Shown here: piece after piece, positions 27,985-38,883 of the stretch
How the letters are laid out: every line of letters starts with the position of its first letter
Numbering within the stretch: position 1 is the first letter of the stretch
Notes under the pieces: generated by a model
Told to the model about the DNA's origin: nothing
Seen by the model: the letters and a program-made list of their open reading frames with translations, nothing else
Databases searched by the model: none
From: Mesostigma viride
Lineage: Eukaryota; Streptophyta; Mesostigmatophyceae; Mesostigmatales; Mesostigmataceae
Assembly (NCBI GenBank): GCA_009746045.1
Contig: RPFO01001353.1
Coordinates: 2,501 to 66,500, forward strand
DNA length: 64,000 nucleotides
Direction of reading: 5' to 3'
Made by a program: the position numbers and the translations under genes

Positions 27985-30325
27985 GGGTGTAGAATAGTAA
28001 GGCATAGCCACCGTGGCATTGTAGGCATGTACGCCTATCATGGGCCCCATACATACCAGATGATGAATTAGCATTATTTAGCCATGTACATGTGTTCCTA
28101 TGATGAGCCCCACACCAGATGATGCCTATAGCTTTATTTAGTCATGTTTTGCCCGTGCAGAGAGTTGCTCTCTGCTGAGAAGCCATGCACCCTAGCATTT
28201 GCCTAGCCATCAAAATGATAATAGTAATCTTCCACCCCATGCCAGGCCTTTTTAGTAGGCCGTATGATACATCATGGTGGTGCAGGTGCAACTTGTCGGT
28301 ACACCCATAGTAGGTGGCGGTTTACATCCTTCCACCTGCAGGTTGTAGCTCAGAATGAATTACAAGCCATGTCAAGCCCTTGAGGTGAGATTGAGCTTCC
28401 TGTGCCAACATACAACCAGGCCTGTGTGCTTTTACGCATATAAAATGAAGCTGTGATGATGTGTTTGGTATAAACGGACCATCAATAGGTCTGCGCCGTT
28501 CCATATATTACCTGTGTAAACCTAAGCCTCCTCGTCTTGAACCCAGGGCGTGAAAAGACGACCTCGTCATTTTGAGTGGCGCCTCCTGATATAAACTGAA
28601 ATTATCCGTCTACAGTACGTAGTCCACAGTAAACTGCAATTAGGTCTGCAGCCCGGTCAGTCCTCGCGAACCTTTGGGATCTCCTGCGACAGCCGTAGCG
28701 GTCCGTGCTGCTTGGTTGGACTAGTGTCAGATGCTGTCCTCTGGAATCTTTCGCATCGGCGCCTTGGCCAATCCCTGCTGGTCCCAAAGTTGTCGGGAAA
28801 AAAAGAGTGACCATGTGAAAAGTGTCATGCGTTTGGCGGTTACAAAAATTCGTGTTGAAACGGTTTCGACATGGCGTGTCGTAACTTGTCGTGCTGACGA
28901 GTGTCCTTTTCCTTAAGTCGTGCTATCTGTGCCGACAGATTCCTTAAAGCGTTACGTGTGTGCCGTGCGATTTGTTGGTTTGTTTTTTTGTAACGCTCGA
29001 GTGCACTTACGGACGCTTTGCGAGTGAATCAGGCAAGCATTTTAGTATCGATTTTTACTATCCATACTAGGATTACTTCAGGTGTTCGCAACTAAGAAAC
29101 AGGTGTTGGAACTAAAAACCGGGTGTTGGAAGTAGGAGCTAGTTTTGGTGAGTTGCACGATGAGCTGTGGAGTACGTTGGTCGGGACACTCCAGTGACTC
29201 TGCGGCTCGAGTGAGGCTGTGGTGCGTTCGGTTGCGCTGATGCACAAAACGTGCTCTGATGCGGAAGCGTGCGAGGATGCGTGGAAAACTCGGTTGGTTT
29301 GCAATTGTGCAATTTATTCCGCAGAGATGTTTTAATAGCGTTGCGTGACTGATCGGAATACGGTGACTGACTGAGGCTGTAGAGAATGGCTGCTTATAAC
29401 GGTGGTCACTCTTCTTGGTATGTCGAGCAGGCGTTGTATTTCCGGACTGATGGAATACCTCGTCCGTTCGTTTTATCAAATTGGCGTTGGCATCCGGCCG
29501 TCTCGGGGGGCAGCCGGCCGTCTCCTTTACTGATGATGTTGACGAAACGGTATTTCGGAGTGCTGCATTTGCATGTGAATTAATGGGCAGGCATGCAGTG
29601 GTGCTTCCTGATTGATTATGTGTTTATGCTTTTCGGCGTTTAGGGAGGCGGGCGTGTGTACATGTTGATTGCGTCTGATGATTCGCGTTCTCTTGTGCTA
29701 TTTTTTGCCAGATATCGTCGCTGGAGCAAATGCAAGCGCACTTGATCTTGCTCTTGGCGGGTGGAGTTGATGAGGGCGCTGCTGATGAGGCGCGCATGAT
29801 GACGCAAAGGGAGGTTGATGAGGCTCGATCGTGGTGCCCTTGATGAGCACGTTTTGGAGGATGCCGTTGACGTTGCCAGAGAATGTGACCAAGCCAACCG
29901 AGAAGATCGTCTGTGCCACTTGTGGCGCCACTCACTGGTATTCATGACGACAAGTAGTAGGGCACGTTTTTTACCTTTCTGCCCTTTGTTTGGCAAGCTA
30001 CATGGTCGCTTGCACTCGTATATAATCCTTTCAACCAATGCATGTTTCAACTTATCATGCATACGATTCTCTCAACATGTCCCTGCAGCCACAACAACGA
30101 GCCACCTCAATTCCACACCAACCGTCTGGTAAACAACAATTGACACTCCAATTAAAACAAACGGATTCTGAAGACATACCAAATACTGAAAAGCTCTCAG
30201 AACATTATTATATACAATCCACTTGCATGTAGCCATTTTCAAATCTTCAATAGCGGACACCCCCAACTTGGCATCCGCGAGTCCCCTCCAGGAGGTGTTC
30301 AATCAAATATATACTGAAACAAGTT

Positions 30326-30342
30326 TTGCGGGCTTCGCCCGC
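30326..30342. repeat. Short G+C hairpin
   Basis: GCGGGCTTCGCCCGC is a perfect stem with a TTC loop. It is followed 35-60 bp later by further inverted GGCCGG/CCGGCC and GAGCCCCGGCTC pairs. Confidence 0.6.
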
Positions 30343-30548
30343 GACATTAGAGCTCGTACTTTTTGTGGCCGGTCCCCGGCCAGGGAGCCCCGGCTCGGGA
30401 TTGCGTGACACTGGTCACGTACCGCCGCCGATCGAGGGCCAAGTGGCGCTAGCCTCGCCAAGGAGCGCGCGCTAGCTTTAGGGTTTCGACCACAAGATTC
30501 ATGGAGGTTGGCAAAAGGGTGACGAAAAAAAAAACGGAAAGAAAGGCA

Positions 30549-30632
30549 TGCAAGGCCTATGAAGGCTCGAACCCGGTACCTCACGATCAGACGTACGATG
30601 AAGAGTGCCTTGGCGCCTGAAGTCTGCATGCG
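30549..30632 (-). tRNA. tRNA-like remnant or SINE head
   Basis: On the - strand the sequence ends GTACCGGGTTCGAGCC, a good polymerase III B box, about 50 bases after a GGCGCCAAGGCAC stretch that could be a D-arm. The anticodon arm is irregular (palindromic CGTACG) and the acceptor ends do not pair well. A tRNA-derived repeat is likelier than a functional tRNA. Confidence 0.3.
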
Positions 30633-31245
30633 CAACCAATTTTTGTTGAAGTTGCAAAATACAATATAATATGTACATTGCTACATAGGGACAAATTGCG
30701 CAACCGCGCAGTGGACGGAGCTCGCGAACTACCTGCGGAGTTCAAGCTCCAGATTGACTGCTACCCCTGCACGGGAGCGCGATGCGCGCGGGCCGCGGGG
30801 ATGAGTGACCCCGCCAACCCTGCAGACAGCAGGGAAAAGTCGCTTACAGGCGGTGGAGCAGAGGAAAATCCACGTGTGAGCTTCCTGCGCGTTTGTAACG
30901 GGATGTCCCCAACAAAAAGTTTGGTCCAACAGCCCAAAAGTTTGCGACGGTAATATCTGGAGCTCGCGAACACAGGACATTGCAGAGTTTTCTAGTAGGA
31001 GCAATCTGGGCATACGGACATATGCCAAATGGCTCATGTGGATGTAATGCACATGCAAAAACGTACCCTCATAATATGGATGCCGTGGTTTGACGTCTTT
31101 TCGTGATTGGTCGCGATGAAATTTCGCGCAGCTCATTCGTCAAGCGGACTGAAAGTCGCGACGCTGAGTGGCTGGCCGGAGCCAAAAGCCGTTCGAAAGA
31201 ATGTTAGCTAAATTTGTGTTGAGGCTGCACTTTAAGAATTGTAGT

Positions 31246-31379
31246 TTCTATTAACCGTGGAACTCCAAGGTAACCAGACTCTTTATTAAAACAATAAGTA
31301 GAGCACATCGGGAAGTGGCCCTCAACTGGCCATCCTTACCCATGGGAACACTTTATGTCCAAAAAGGCTAGCCTTACCC
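31246..31379 (-). repeat. PAT element terminal repeat B, outer copy
   Basis: The 134 bases from TTCTATTAACCGTGGAACTC to GGCTAGCCTTACCC are repeated essentially unchanged at 31,804-31,937. The near identity argues for a young element. Confidence 0.9.
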
Positions 31380-31412
31380 CCAAACATGCAACACACAGGG
31401 AGGGCGGGTGGG

Positions 31413-31803
31413 AAAACAAAAGAGACCGCCATGAGCTAGGTGAGCAAGCTTTTATCGTGTTTCAAGGCCAACGGCTCTCTACCAACGGCCAGATCCGGCA
31501 ACGGCCTCTAAACAGTTTTAGCCGTCAAGTTTTACTTCAGATATTGCTTGTTGCAAACCCGTCCGCAATCACAGATCTGTTAGGAGAACCTAGACGCAAA
31601 AATCCGTCGTCAAGGTACTCAGCACACCGTCAAGGTATGAGCCGCAACAATTAGGCCATATCATCCGTAATACTCGTACACTAGAAGCCTAATCAACCTT
31701 ATTACGATCACATCACCCAGCTCTATTTCACCTAGCATCAGCGGCTCCCCTTCCGTATCACTATAAAGAAACTAACCGTATCACTATGTTCAGAGAACCC
31801 CGA
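31413..31803 (-). repeat. PAT element repeat A, left copy
   Basis: It begins AAAACAAAAGAGACCGCCAT and ends GTTCAGAGAACCCCGA. It matches 45,545-45,923 except for an extra 12 bases (AACCGTATCACT) near its end, apparently a duplication of the neighbouring CCGTATCACT sequence. Confidence 0.9.
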
Positions 31804-31937
31804 TTCTATTAACCGTGGAACTCCAAGGTAACCAGACTCTTTATTAAAACAATAAGTAGAGCACATCGGGAAGTGGCCCTCAACTGGCCATCCTTACCCA
31901 TGGGAACACTTTATGTCCAAAAAGGCTAGCCTTACCC
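31804..31937 (-). repeat. PAT element repeat B, inner copy
   Basis: This is the second copy of the 134-bp B repeat. It directly abuts repeat A and precedes the recombinase stop codon by about 75 bp. Confidence 0.9.
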
Positions 31938-32013
31938 TTACATCCCTCCCTGGCGACCCAAGCCAGGGGCAAAACAAAAACCGGTGGACGCATAAGACAA
32001 GAATGAAGGGAAC

Positions 32014-32623
32014 TTAAGAGGAAGGCAGAGAAAAGACGCTCCGCCAAATGCGCGGGGGGCAGGCGGCGATAGCCCGAACCAGGGCGTCAGGAAGGGTGAG
32101 GGCCAAGCTCCGGTGCAATCCCACATAGTGGGCGACAGTTTTGCTGCTGCGCCAGCGACCCCGATGCTGAATATCAGCCATGCTGCGCTGCCGCAAAAAA
32201 TCATAGGTAGCCCCCCCATGCCGCAGCCCGTGAATGGTAAACACCGTGTCGACCCCCAAAGCCTGCGTGGCCTGATGCCAAACCCGGCTGAACTGGGCAT
32301 AATCGTAAGGGAACACCCGCTCCCAGGCCGCCTTGCCACGCATACAAGCCCGCAAGAGGGTCTCAGTCATGACATCCTCGACCACCACAGACTGCACCTC
32401 CCCCTTAGCCGTCTTAGCTGACATCAACAACAAGGCGCCCCGCTGCGAACCCCGCAACCGAACATCAGGCTGCAAGCGCACATGGCCGACCAACAGGTTG
32501 AGCGCCTCCGATACCCGCAGGTATTGTTGGAAAATAACGATGACCATCATAGCCGCACGAGGCTGCCGCTGGAGCACCATAGTACAAGCAAGCGCAAACG
32601 CAGCCTCCCATGGAATGGGGGGG
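32014..32623 (-). pseudogene. Tyrosine recombinase, catalytic part (PAT element), split
   Basis: This is the C-terminal catalytic half of the DIRS-order tyrosine recombinase, which integrates the circular DNA copy. The - strand frame ends at 32,014 and is open upstream to the insertion point. Catalytic landmarks in order are the Arg in QQYLRVSEALNLL, the H-x-x-R box HGLRHGGATYDFL, the second His/Trp position in QHRGRWRSS and the Tyr nucleophile in VAHYVGLHRS. The domain itself shows no break. The N-terminal half is 6.9 kb away at 39,528-40,012 because a copia-like element sits between them. Confidence 0.85.
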
Positions 32624-32628
32624 GGGGC
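32624..32628. repeat. Target-site duplication GGGGC (left)
   Basis: Five bases immediately before the left LTR equal the five immediately after the right LTR (39,528-39,532), as expected for LTR-retrotransposon integration. Confidence 0.85.
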
Positions 32629-33276
32629 TGTTGTCTTGTAAGGTTCGCAGTCACATATACTTGCAGTAATTGGCCTATGGACAATTGGTTAATTAATGTT
32701 TAACGCGCTAGTGATGGTTCGATTCTTTGGGACTTAGTCATTTTCGCGTTCGGTCGGATTTGGTGGCGCGTGGTGTTTGGGACTTAGCCAATTTTGGGCT
32801 GCGACACTTTGGCACATTTGGTATTTCGGGATTTGTCCGTTTTGGGTGTTGTGGAATTTGGGTACTGCCGGTGACGGAGGGCAGTGGTTGCGTTGGTGCG
32901 GTGCAGTGCGCCAATGTGGGGAAGCGTGCCAAGTGGACTTTGCGCATGCGGAATGGACGGGGTAGTTGTTGGTGCAATTGGGGTGGTGCATGCTACGATT
33001 CGGTTGGAAGGTACTAGCGTTCCCAAACTTGCCCTTGCGGCGAGTAATGTCCAATCGTATAAGCCTGGCAGGCGATGATGACCGTAAAAGCTGGTGGGAG
33101 CCAACAGTGTGAAGTGATTCATAAGCTTGACGGCGCTTTGCCGCTATTTGCCGCTATGCTGCGAATTGCTGGAAAGACGTCTAATGGCGGCTGTTGGACA
33201 TATCCAGGGGCTTGCGATCTGAGCCTGCAACACATCTTTCTCGAGGTATTAAATTTTCTAAGCGCTTATCTCAACA
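32629..33276 (+). repeat. Copia-like element left (5') LTR
   Basis: The LTR is 648 bp from TGTTGTCTTGTAAGG to TTATCTCAACA. Relative to the right LTR it has one extra TGCA (GGTGCATGCTACG against GGTGCTACG). The promoter of the element should lie here, but no core motif was identified with confidence. Confidence 0.92.
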
Positions 33277-33309
33277 TGTACTAGGTGGCTCGATTTTAAA
33301 GCTCGAGAA

Positions 33310-34414
33310 ATGACAGAGGATAACTCAAGAAAGAGAAGTGCCGATTCTGAGTGGGATGCATTACGGAATGAGAAAAACAAAATAGAACTTTGCAAGCTGC
33401 GTGTAGGGGACCTTCCTAGTGATTCGGCCGTGACAATTGTGGAGGATTGGGTGGAGAGGACGGAAGCTTTCATTAAGGATCATGGCGACAAGATAGACGA
33501 CATTTATGCACTTTTCAGGGACGCCGGATTGTTCAGATCCAACAACATCATCTTGGTCAATACCATCCTTGAGGGTATGTCGGGACGAGGGCATGGAGGC
33601 TAAGAAGCTTGCAGGTAAGCTGCGCCACGCACTTCTTGAGTCGAGAGAGGTGGCAACGTCCAGGTATGTTGACATCTATTCTTGGAAGCCAACTCGGCCC
33701 TACACTCTAGATTTGCTGAATTTGCGGAATGCTCGCAATGAGAGTGTGAGGAATGGTGTGGCGGTGCAGGAGATGGCTGTGATTGATCGATATCTGAGGG
33801 AGGCGAAAGATCTCAATTACCAGAACGCAAAGAGTGCCCTGCGCAATGCCAAAGCCAAGAACAGCCTAGACAAGGCAATTGATGTGATCACGGACCTGGT
33901 AGAGGGTGAGGAGCGGGATATGATTGCTCAGCTCAAGGCATCTGGCAAGCTCTCTAGTGCAGGAACCCTTTTGCCTGCTCTTCCCCCCACTGCTACCAAC
34001 TCTGCCGTGCATGCTGGCAATGTGCAAGGTTCGGCAAGTGGTGGTGCCAATGTGCAGGATACCGGCAAGGTGGCGGTGGTCAGCGGCAACAGCGACAGTG
34101 GCAACGGAGGCCCTCGGGTTGGCGGGGGTGGCCGCTTCCGTGGTGGTGGTCGCGGGCGAGGCGGGGCAAGGCGGGGCGGTAATCGCCAGCAGCGTGCCCC
34201 TCAGGGCCGCTGGCAAGGTAGCCCACCGCAGCAAGGCCAGGCACAGCAGCCTCCGCCACAACCGCAGCAACAGCAGCAGCCACAGTGGCAGCAGCGGCAG
34301 CAACCGCAACCACAACCGCAGCAGCGGCAGCAGCCACAGCCGAACAGCGACCGCAGGCACAATGCTTTGTATGTGGGCAGGCAGGTCACCTGGCGCGCAA
34401 CTGCTACAGTATAG
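33310..34414 (+). pseudogene. Gag-like ORF of the copia-like element, frameshifted
   Basis: The first frame (33,310-33,603) starts MTEDNSRKRSADSEWDALR and runs to LVNTILEGMS. The protein continues in another frame from about 33,585 (DEGMEAKKLAGKLRHALLES) to 34,414. The middle is helical and the end is a Gly/Arg-rich (RFRGGGRGRGGARRGG) and Gln/Pro-rich stretch, RNA-binding in style. The next frame (34,363-34,404) carries the zinc knuckle CFVCGQAGHLARNC. A second degenerate knuckle, CHRCGKPGHFARD, which lacks the last Cys, is near 34,467-34,508. Confidence 0.7.
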
Positions 34415-34559
34415 GCATCAGGGCAGCATGCCGCGCAGTAGTGGCAACGCACATGGGCCTGCGCTCTGCCATCGTTGTGGCAAGCCGGGGCATTTTGCCA
34501 GGGATGTGCACCATACATGTGTCCTGCGGCTCAGGGTGGGGGCCGCAAGTGACTGTCTA

Positions 34560-34919
34560 GTGAAGGTGATGGTACACGGGCTGGTGCAGGGGAGGCCAGT
34601 CTGACCCCCCAGGTGTGCTCACCCTACCTGGGTGCTCGAGTGGCAGTGCTAGGGAGCACTGGTGAGGAGGGGGACCACTTAGAGCATGGGACAACGGCGG
34701 CGGGGGAAGGTGCAGTGTCTCAGGGGACGGGGACGAAAGGGGTTGGAGGTAGCTCTGTACACGGCGCAGAGCTAGGGCCTTAGGTACGCGAGTCCAACCC
34801 ACACTCGGGCGCTCGGGCACAGTGTCCACAGGGAGAGGAGGGTACCATGAGTCTAATAAACATGAGAGGAGTGGGCGTCACTACTCGGTTTCACTGAGTT
34901 AGTAGAGGTACTGCGTGAC
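34560..34919 (+). other. Gag-integrase linker of the copia-like element
   Basis: This 360-bp stretch is where copia elements carry their protease. I see only a short LVKVMVHGLVQGRPV-like strand before a stop, and no catalytic D-T/S-G motif. Confidence 0.4.
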
Positions 34920-35801
34920 GTGTGGCTGAGGTGCAGGCATTGTCAACAGAACGCCCCTAAGCCACGCCGCTTCCATGCACGTAGGCCAGAGTTAGAGAGG
35001 GGTGTAGTGCAGTGCGACGTGCTGAGCTTTGATGACAGGGAGTGGGTGCTGGGGGTAGCAAGGTTTTCGAAGTACAAGGTGATAGAGCCTCTGCCCCGTA
35101 AGAACAAAGACGAGCTGTGTGCGACTCTGCGCATTGTACAATCTAAGTTCGCAGTAGTATCGGCCCTTGAGTGTGACATGCAATTCCAGTGCTGTGAGGG
35201 AGAGCCTGGTCTGGCACAGGTTGTGATAACGGGGGCTAAGGACCACGAGCATCAGGGTCTCGTGGAGAGGCACATACAGACGTCTAAGTTTGTGATGTCT
35301 GCTATGCGCAAGATGCGCTCGCAATCTTATCGCGATCAGGCAGTGCACTGCAGGGAGATAGAGAAGCAACTCAACAACAGGATACTGGTGAGGGTGAGAG
35401 TGCAGGGTGAGGAGGTAGCCGTTACACCACACGGTCTAGAGATGGGTCTGCTCCCGCTGGAAGCGGTAGAAGAGTATAGAGACTGGCTGTGTGAGAGGTA
35501 CCTCAAGCTAGTGGACATGGACCTGCGCAGAGGGACCGTGTATGTGCCAAGTGAGGGCGTGCGTGTGTGGGCGTACCTGGAGGGAGGATTTGGTAAACGG
35601 GGTCAGTGGGAGGGCCCTGGGGTGGTTGTGAGCATTGATGCCGACCACATGCTTGCGGAAGTGCAACTAGTGGACCGTTGCCATGCACCGCAGGTTGCTG
35701 AGCTGGAAACACCTGCGACCTTACTACGAAGGGCTAAGGGCGCCAGACCTGCCCGAGGAGCCAGTGGTGGCTCGAGACCCCGGTGCGCAGTCCGGGGGTG
35801 A
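34920..35801 (+). CDS. Integrase-like ORF of the copia-like element
   Basis: A 293-residue open frame. A C-x-x-C (CRHCQQN) lies at the start. Candidate catalytic residues are D in VVQCDVLSFD, D in SALECDMQFQ and E in HEHQGLVERHIQ. The second D to E spacing is about 30 residues rather than the usual 35. The rest (AMRKMRSQSYRDQAVHC onward) resembles the helical end of LTR-element integrases. The start codon is only the first Met in the frame and probably not the true one, since the domain should be part of a polyprotein. Confidence 0.65.
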   Translation: MWLRCRHCQQNAPKPRRFHARRPELERGVVQCDVLSFDDREWVLGVARFSKYKVIEPLPRKNKDELCATLRIVQSKFAVVSALECDMQFQCCEGEPGLAQVVITGAKDHEHQGLVERHIQTSKFVMSAMRKMRSQSYRDQAVHCREIEKQLNNRILVRVRVQGEEVAVTPHGLEMGLLPLEAVEEYRDWLCERYLKLVDMDLRRGTVYVPSEGVRVWAYLEGGFGKRGQWEGPGVVVSIDADHMLAEVQLVDRCHAPQVAELETPATLLRRAKGARPARGASGGSRPRCAVRG

Positions 35802-36945
35802 GGCGGGGGATCTCAAGGTCGCAGGAGGGGTGGGGGAAGCGAGGGGGCCTGATCAACCTGCTCGTTCTCTTCCGTCGGGCAGCGGGTTGCCGCTGTCCAA
35901 TGGCGGTCCAGGCAGCGTGGGGCCAGGCGGGTTGGGGGTTGCCCCTCCCGTTGATGGCCAGGTTGCGCAGCGCGGGGCGACATTTGCCCAAATTGTCGAG
36001 CGGCTGCAGGGAGCCCGGCGTGAGGTCACCTTGCGCGAGCGGGGACAGCCGGGGGGCACGTTGATACCACGGGCCGGCGAGGCGGGAGCGCCGTCTGAAG
36101 GTGGGCAGCCACGGGCCAGCGGTGGCGACGAGCCCGCCGCAGGTGGGGATGCACGGGCCGGCGATGCTGGCGCATCGACCGCAGGTGTGGGGCTACAAGC
36201 CGATGGCGCTGATGGGTCGGCTGGCACCCGGCGCGAGTCACTGAGCGGCGATGATGGCTTCGAGGGCGGCGGCGACGTCGCAATGGAGGCCGGTAATGAG
36301 GTAGCCTCGGTGTCTAAGCTAGTGGATTTTCAGCAGGACGGGCTGGCTGGGTGTCGGTTGGAGGTGGATACTAATGCGGTGGTGTGCTTGCTAGGTGAAG
36401 GGGTAGCTAGGCACTTCCCGCTACAGCCGTCCAAGTGGAACTTTGTGGAGGACTTTTCTGGGGTGGTGCGCATGCCGGTAGTGGGCGAGGTGATGCTGAC
36501 CATTCTTGGGCGTGACACTCCTTTCTGCGTGCTTGAGGGCTATGATGGGCCGGCGATTCTGGGGCTGCCATTTCTTAATCACCCTGATGTTGTGATCCAG
36601 AGCTCTAGTTTGACCAGGGGGGGCCATGGGTCGATAGAGTTGGAATCGTACAAGGCAGTGCAACCTCTCAGTCTCGTCTCAAGCACCGTGGCTAGGCTAG
36701 CGGCACTGACAGGGACAGAGGGTGTGGCGTGGGGAAAGGATCTCCCGCCAGCGGTAGACCTGGTCATGCCTGCGTTATTGCATCCATCCAGCATCGGTAT
36801 TACCAAGCGGGACATCGCTGCACATTCTCCGATTGGCTATGAGAGGCTGATACTAGAGATGTCGACGCAGAGTGGTTTCTCCAGCTGGTGGTGCGCGTTT
36901 CACAGGGCGCTGGAGGAGTGGCAGGGGTATGCATGGTGTGTATGA
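35683..36945 (+). CDS. Linker plus protease-like domain of the copia-like element
   Basis: A 420-residue open frame. The first 200 residues are Gly/Ala/Pro-rich and low complexity. From about residue 205 it becomes folded-looking: LEVDTNAVVCLLGEGVARHF, then MPVVGEVMLTILG and GPAILGLPFLNH. The DT-N followed about 65 residues later by ILGLPFL resembles a retropepsin fold, but the catalytic Gly is replaced by Asn. Its position after the integrase and before reverse transcriptase is not the canonical copia order. The last residues (WCAFHRALEEWQG) already belong to the reverse-transcriptase start, which continues in a shifted frame. Confidence 0.55.
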   Translation: MHRRLLSWKHLRPYYEGLRAPDLPEEPVVARDPGAQSGGEAGDLKVAGGVGEARGPDQPARSLPSGSGLPLSNGGPGSVGPGGLGVAPPVDGQVAQRGATFAQIVERLQGARREVTLRERGQPGGTLIPRAGEAGAPSEGGQPRASGGDEPAAGGDARAGDAGASTAGVGLQADGADGSAGTRRESLSGDDGFEGGGDVAMEAGNEVASVSKLVDFQQDGLAGCRLEVDTNAVVCLLGEGVARHFPLQPSKWNFVEDFSGVVRMPVVGEVMLTILGRDTPFCVLEGYDGPAILGLPFLNHPDVVIQSSSLTRGGHGSIELESYKAVQPLSLVSSTVARLAALTGTEGVAWGKDLPPAVDLVMPALLHPSSIGITKRDIAAHSPIGYERLILEMSTQSGFSSWWCAFHRALEEWQGYAWCV

Positions 36946-38410
36946 ACCAATGGACAGTGTGCCCAATGGGGCCAAGGTACTTCCTCTCAAGATGGTCTTG
37001 TCTCACAAGGTAAAGGCTGGGGTGGAGGTATGCTATGTGAGGCCGGTGTCGCAGGAGTTCTCGGGAACCAGTGAGCTGGCCAAGGAGGAGCTGTACACCC
37101 CAGGTCTGGCGTGGGATAGCTTCAGGATTATCACCATGCTGTATCTCGGTTTCCTGGATGAGGGCAGAGACTATGGGTGTGCGTCCATTGATGTCAAGCG
37201 TGCTTTCCCTAACTCTAGCGAGGAGGTGGCGCATGAGGTGTGGGAAGGTACGTCACCCCTGGTGGTCCAGACACCCTCGTTTTGGATGGAGGAAGTGAGG
37301 GCAGAATTCATGGGCTTGTTGAAGGCCATAGAGGGACTGCAGAGTGCCTCGATTGTGTGGCGGATCACTTTGATGCGTGCTCTGTTTGAGCTGATGACGT
37401 TCGAGGTATCCCCGTACGACCCTTCGTTGTTTGTGGTACAGACTCCCCCAGGTCCCTTGTTTGTGCAGCTGCATGGGGATGATCTGCGGGTGGTAGCACC
37501 CCGTGCTGTTCTGCATCAGTTCTATGTAGATCTTGCTAAGCGTTTCCCTGTGGGCGAGCTGCAGGTGGTGGACCAGCAGACTCCGCGTGCCTTCTGCGGT
37601 GTGGTGCAGACCCTGCGGGTGACGTCTGGTAGGCATCAGATGCATCTGGGTATTCCTGACAAGTATCGGGAGGAGCTGATGGGCTCGGTGGATGAGCTGT
37701 GTGCTAAGGGCCTGTGGAGCCGCCTGCGTGGCAAGCTAGGCTGGATGGCGGCAGTGTGTGCGCCCGATCTGGTGGTGCTGAGTAGGACGGTAGACGACGT
37801 GTTGTCGCAGGTCCATCCATGGGTTGTGAAGCAGTATGTGGCCGAGAGCCAGGGTGTGGTGATTTCTGGCCTGTCGGTCTCTCAGCCCGCTGTTCTCCAC
37901 TGTTTTGCAGATACGTCGGGTGAGGGCAGGGAGCTGACCAAGGTGAGGGCACGAATGGGTGGTTTGTTTGTGCTCTGTAACCCAGGGGGCCGGGGATCGC
38001 TGTGTGGGTGGTATTCGAGGCTGTGCAGGCGTGTGGCGGTTGGCTCTGACACAAACGAGTGCCGTGGTGTGTGTGAGTGTATCAAGGCTTCGCTGTACCT
38101 CGAGCAATTCTTGCGCTGGATGGGCAAGTGGATGGGTGTCCGTTTGGTGCTGACAACAACTGTGCATACGGATAGTCAGCCGCTTGTGAGCTTTATCCTC
38201 AACAGCTTGTCCAGGACGCGTGACCTCGATTTCCTGCTGTTGAAGGAGCTGTCTTACGCTGTGAGCGTTCTCCATCTGCCGGGGAGGCTGAACCCGGCGG
38301 ACGCGGTGACCAAGCTGTTTGCAGCGGCGCGAGAGCAGTATCGCATCTTGCGGATGGTGATGGCAGGTTCTCTTGGGGATCTGCGGGGTTTGTTGGAAGG
38401 TGTTATATAG
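36872..38410 (+). CDS. Copia-type reverse transcriptase and RNase H
   Basis: The domain proper starts near 36,930 (GVYEPMDSVPNGAKVLPLKM), with the earlier residues out of frame. Copia landmarks are YTPGLAWDSFRIITMLYLGF, the first catalytic Asp in CASIDVKRAF, and FVQLHGDDLRVVAPR, where HGDD stands for the usual YVDD. RNase H follows: an Asp in HCFADTSGEG, an acidic residue in SDTNECRGVCECIKASLYLE, an Asp in VHTDSQPLVSF, and the closing VLHLPGRLNPADAVTKLF typical of copia. It stops at 38,410 with a 470-bp tail before the right LTR. Confidence 0.82.
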   Translation: MVSPAGGARFTGRWRSGRGMHGVYEPMDSVPNGAKVLPLKMVLSHKVKAGVEVCYVRPVSQEFSGTSELAKEELYTPGLAWDSFRIITMLYLGFLDEGRDYGCASIDVKRAFPNSSEEVAHEVWEGTSPLVVQTPSFWMEEVRAEFMGLLKAIEGLQSASIVWRITLMRALFELMTFEVSPYDPSLFVVQTPPGPLFVQLHGDDLRVVAPRAVLHQFYVDLAKRFPVGELQVVDQQTPRAFCGVVQTLRVTSGRHQMHLGIPDKYREELMGSVDELCAKGLWSRLRGKLGWMAAVCAPDLVVLSRTVDDVLSQVHPWVVKQYVAESQGVVISGLSVSQPAVLHCFADTSGEGRELTKVRARMGGLFVLCNPGGRGSLCGWYSRLCRRVAVGSDTNECRGVCECIKASLYLEQFLRWMGKWMGVRLVLTTTVHTDSQPLVSFILNSLSRTRDLDFLLLKELSYAVSVLHLPGRLNPADAVTKLFAAAREQYRILRMVMAGSLGDLRGLLEGVI

Positions 38411-38883
38411 ATCTGTGTATGGACTATGTTCCAGGCTGATATGGACGTTGGGACGCATGCATGTTGCCGGGAAGGATCCTTGATGAGCCCAATATGATCT
38501 TTGGGGGACTCGGCATGCAGGTTGGTGAGGTATGGTTATGGTGGGTTGGCCATGTGTTCAGGGTAATGTGGATGAGTAAGCTCCATGGGTATAATGTTCG
38601 GCTTGAGCGAGGTGATCACCAGGGCGGTCGTCAGATCAGTCGGGTAGTGATTCTTGCTTACCCGATTCACTCAGGACACTAGGGTATGGCTGGAGCATGA
38701 ATGGGCGCCAGGTCAGAGGGGTTTGGAGCTCCCCTAGTACATAATGCTCTATAGGGTTGTGCTCTGAAAAGGGTGTTCATGGGTGGCCTGGTGGCGAGGG
38801 ATGTGAGGATCGATTGGTGGAGCTGGTGTGCACTTCGGGTAGGTGAGCCGCGGTGTGTGACTGCTCAAAGGAAAATCCGCTGG
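38411..38883 (+). other. 3' untranslated part of the copia-like element
   Basis: Non-coding sequence lies between the RNase H stop and the right LTR. It ends in CAAAGGAAAATCCGCTGG, a weak polypurine tract candidate. Confidence 0.5.

Larger units (their letters stand above)
27985..31245. other. Intergenic stretch without recognised gene
   Basis: Two diverged copies of an about 60-bp segment (CAGATGATG, TTATTTAGYCATGT) lie at 28,036-28,092 and 28,095-28,150. A G+C hairpin and a tRNA-like B box are listed separately. The rest is single-copy, with many short open frames on both strands and none with a recognisable domain. Confidence 0.4.

Noticed and set aside
33866-34518. Open frames on the - strand rich in Leu or Ala
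   Set aside because: Shadows of the Gln/Pro/Gly-rich gag sequence on the + strand.
36872-36930. Start codon of the copia-like reverse transcriptase at 36,872
   Set aside because: The first residues of that frame are out of register with the domain; the true protein enters from the preceding frame near 36,930.
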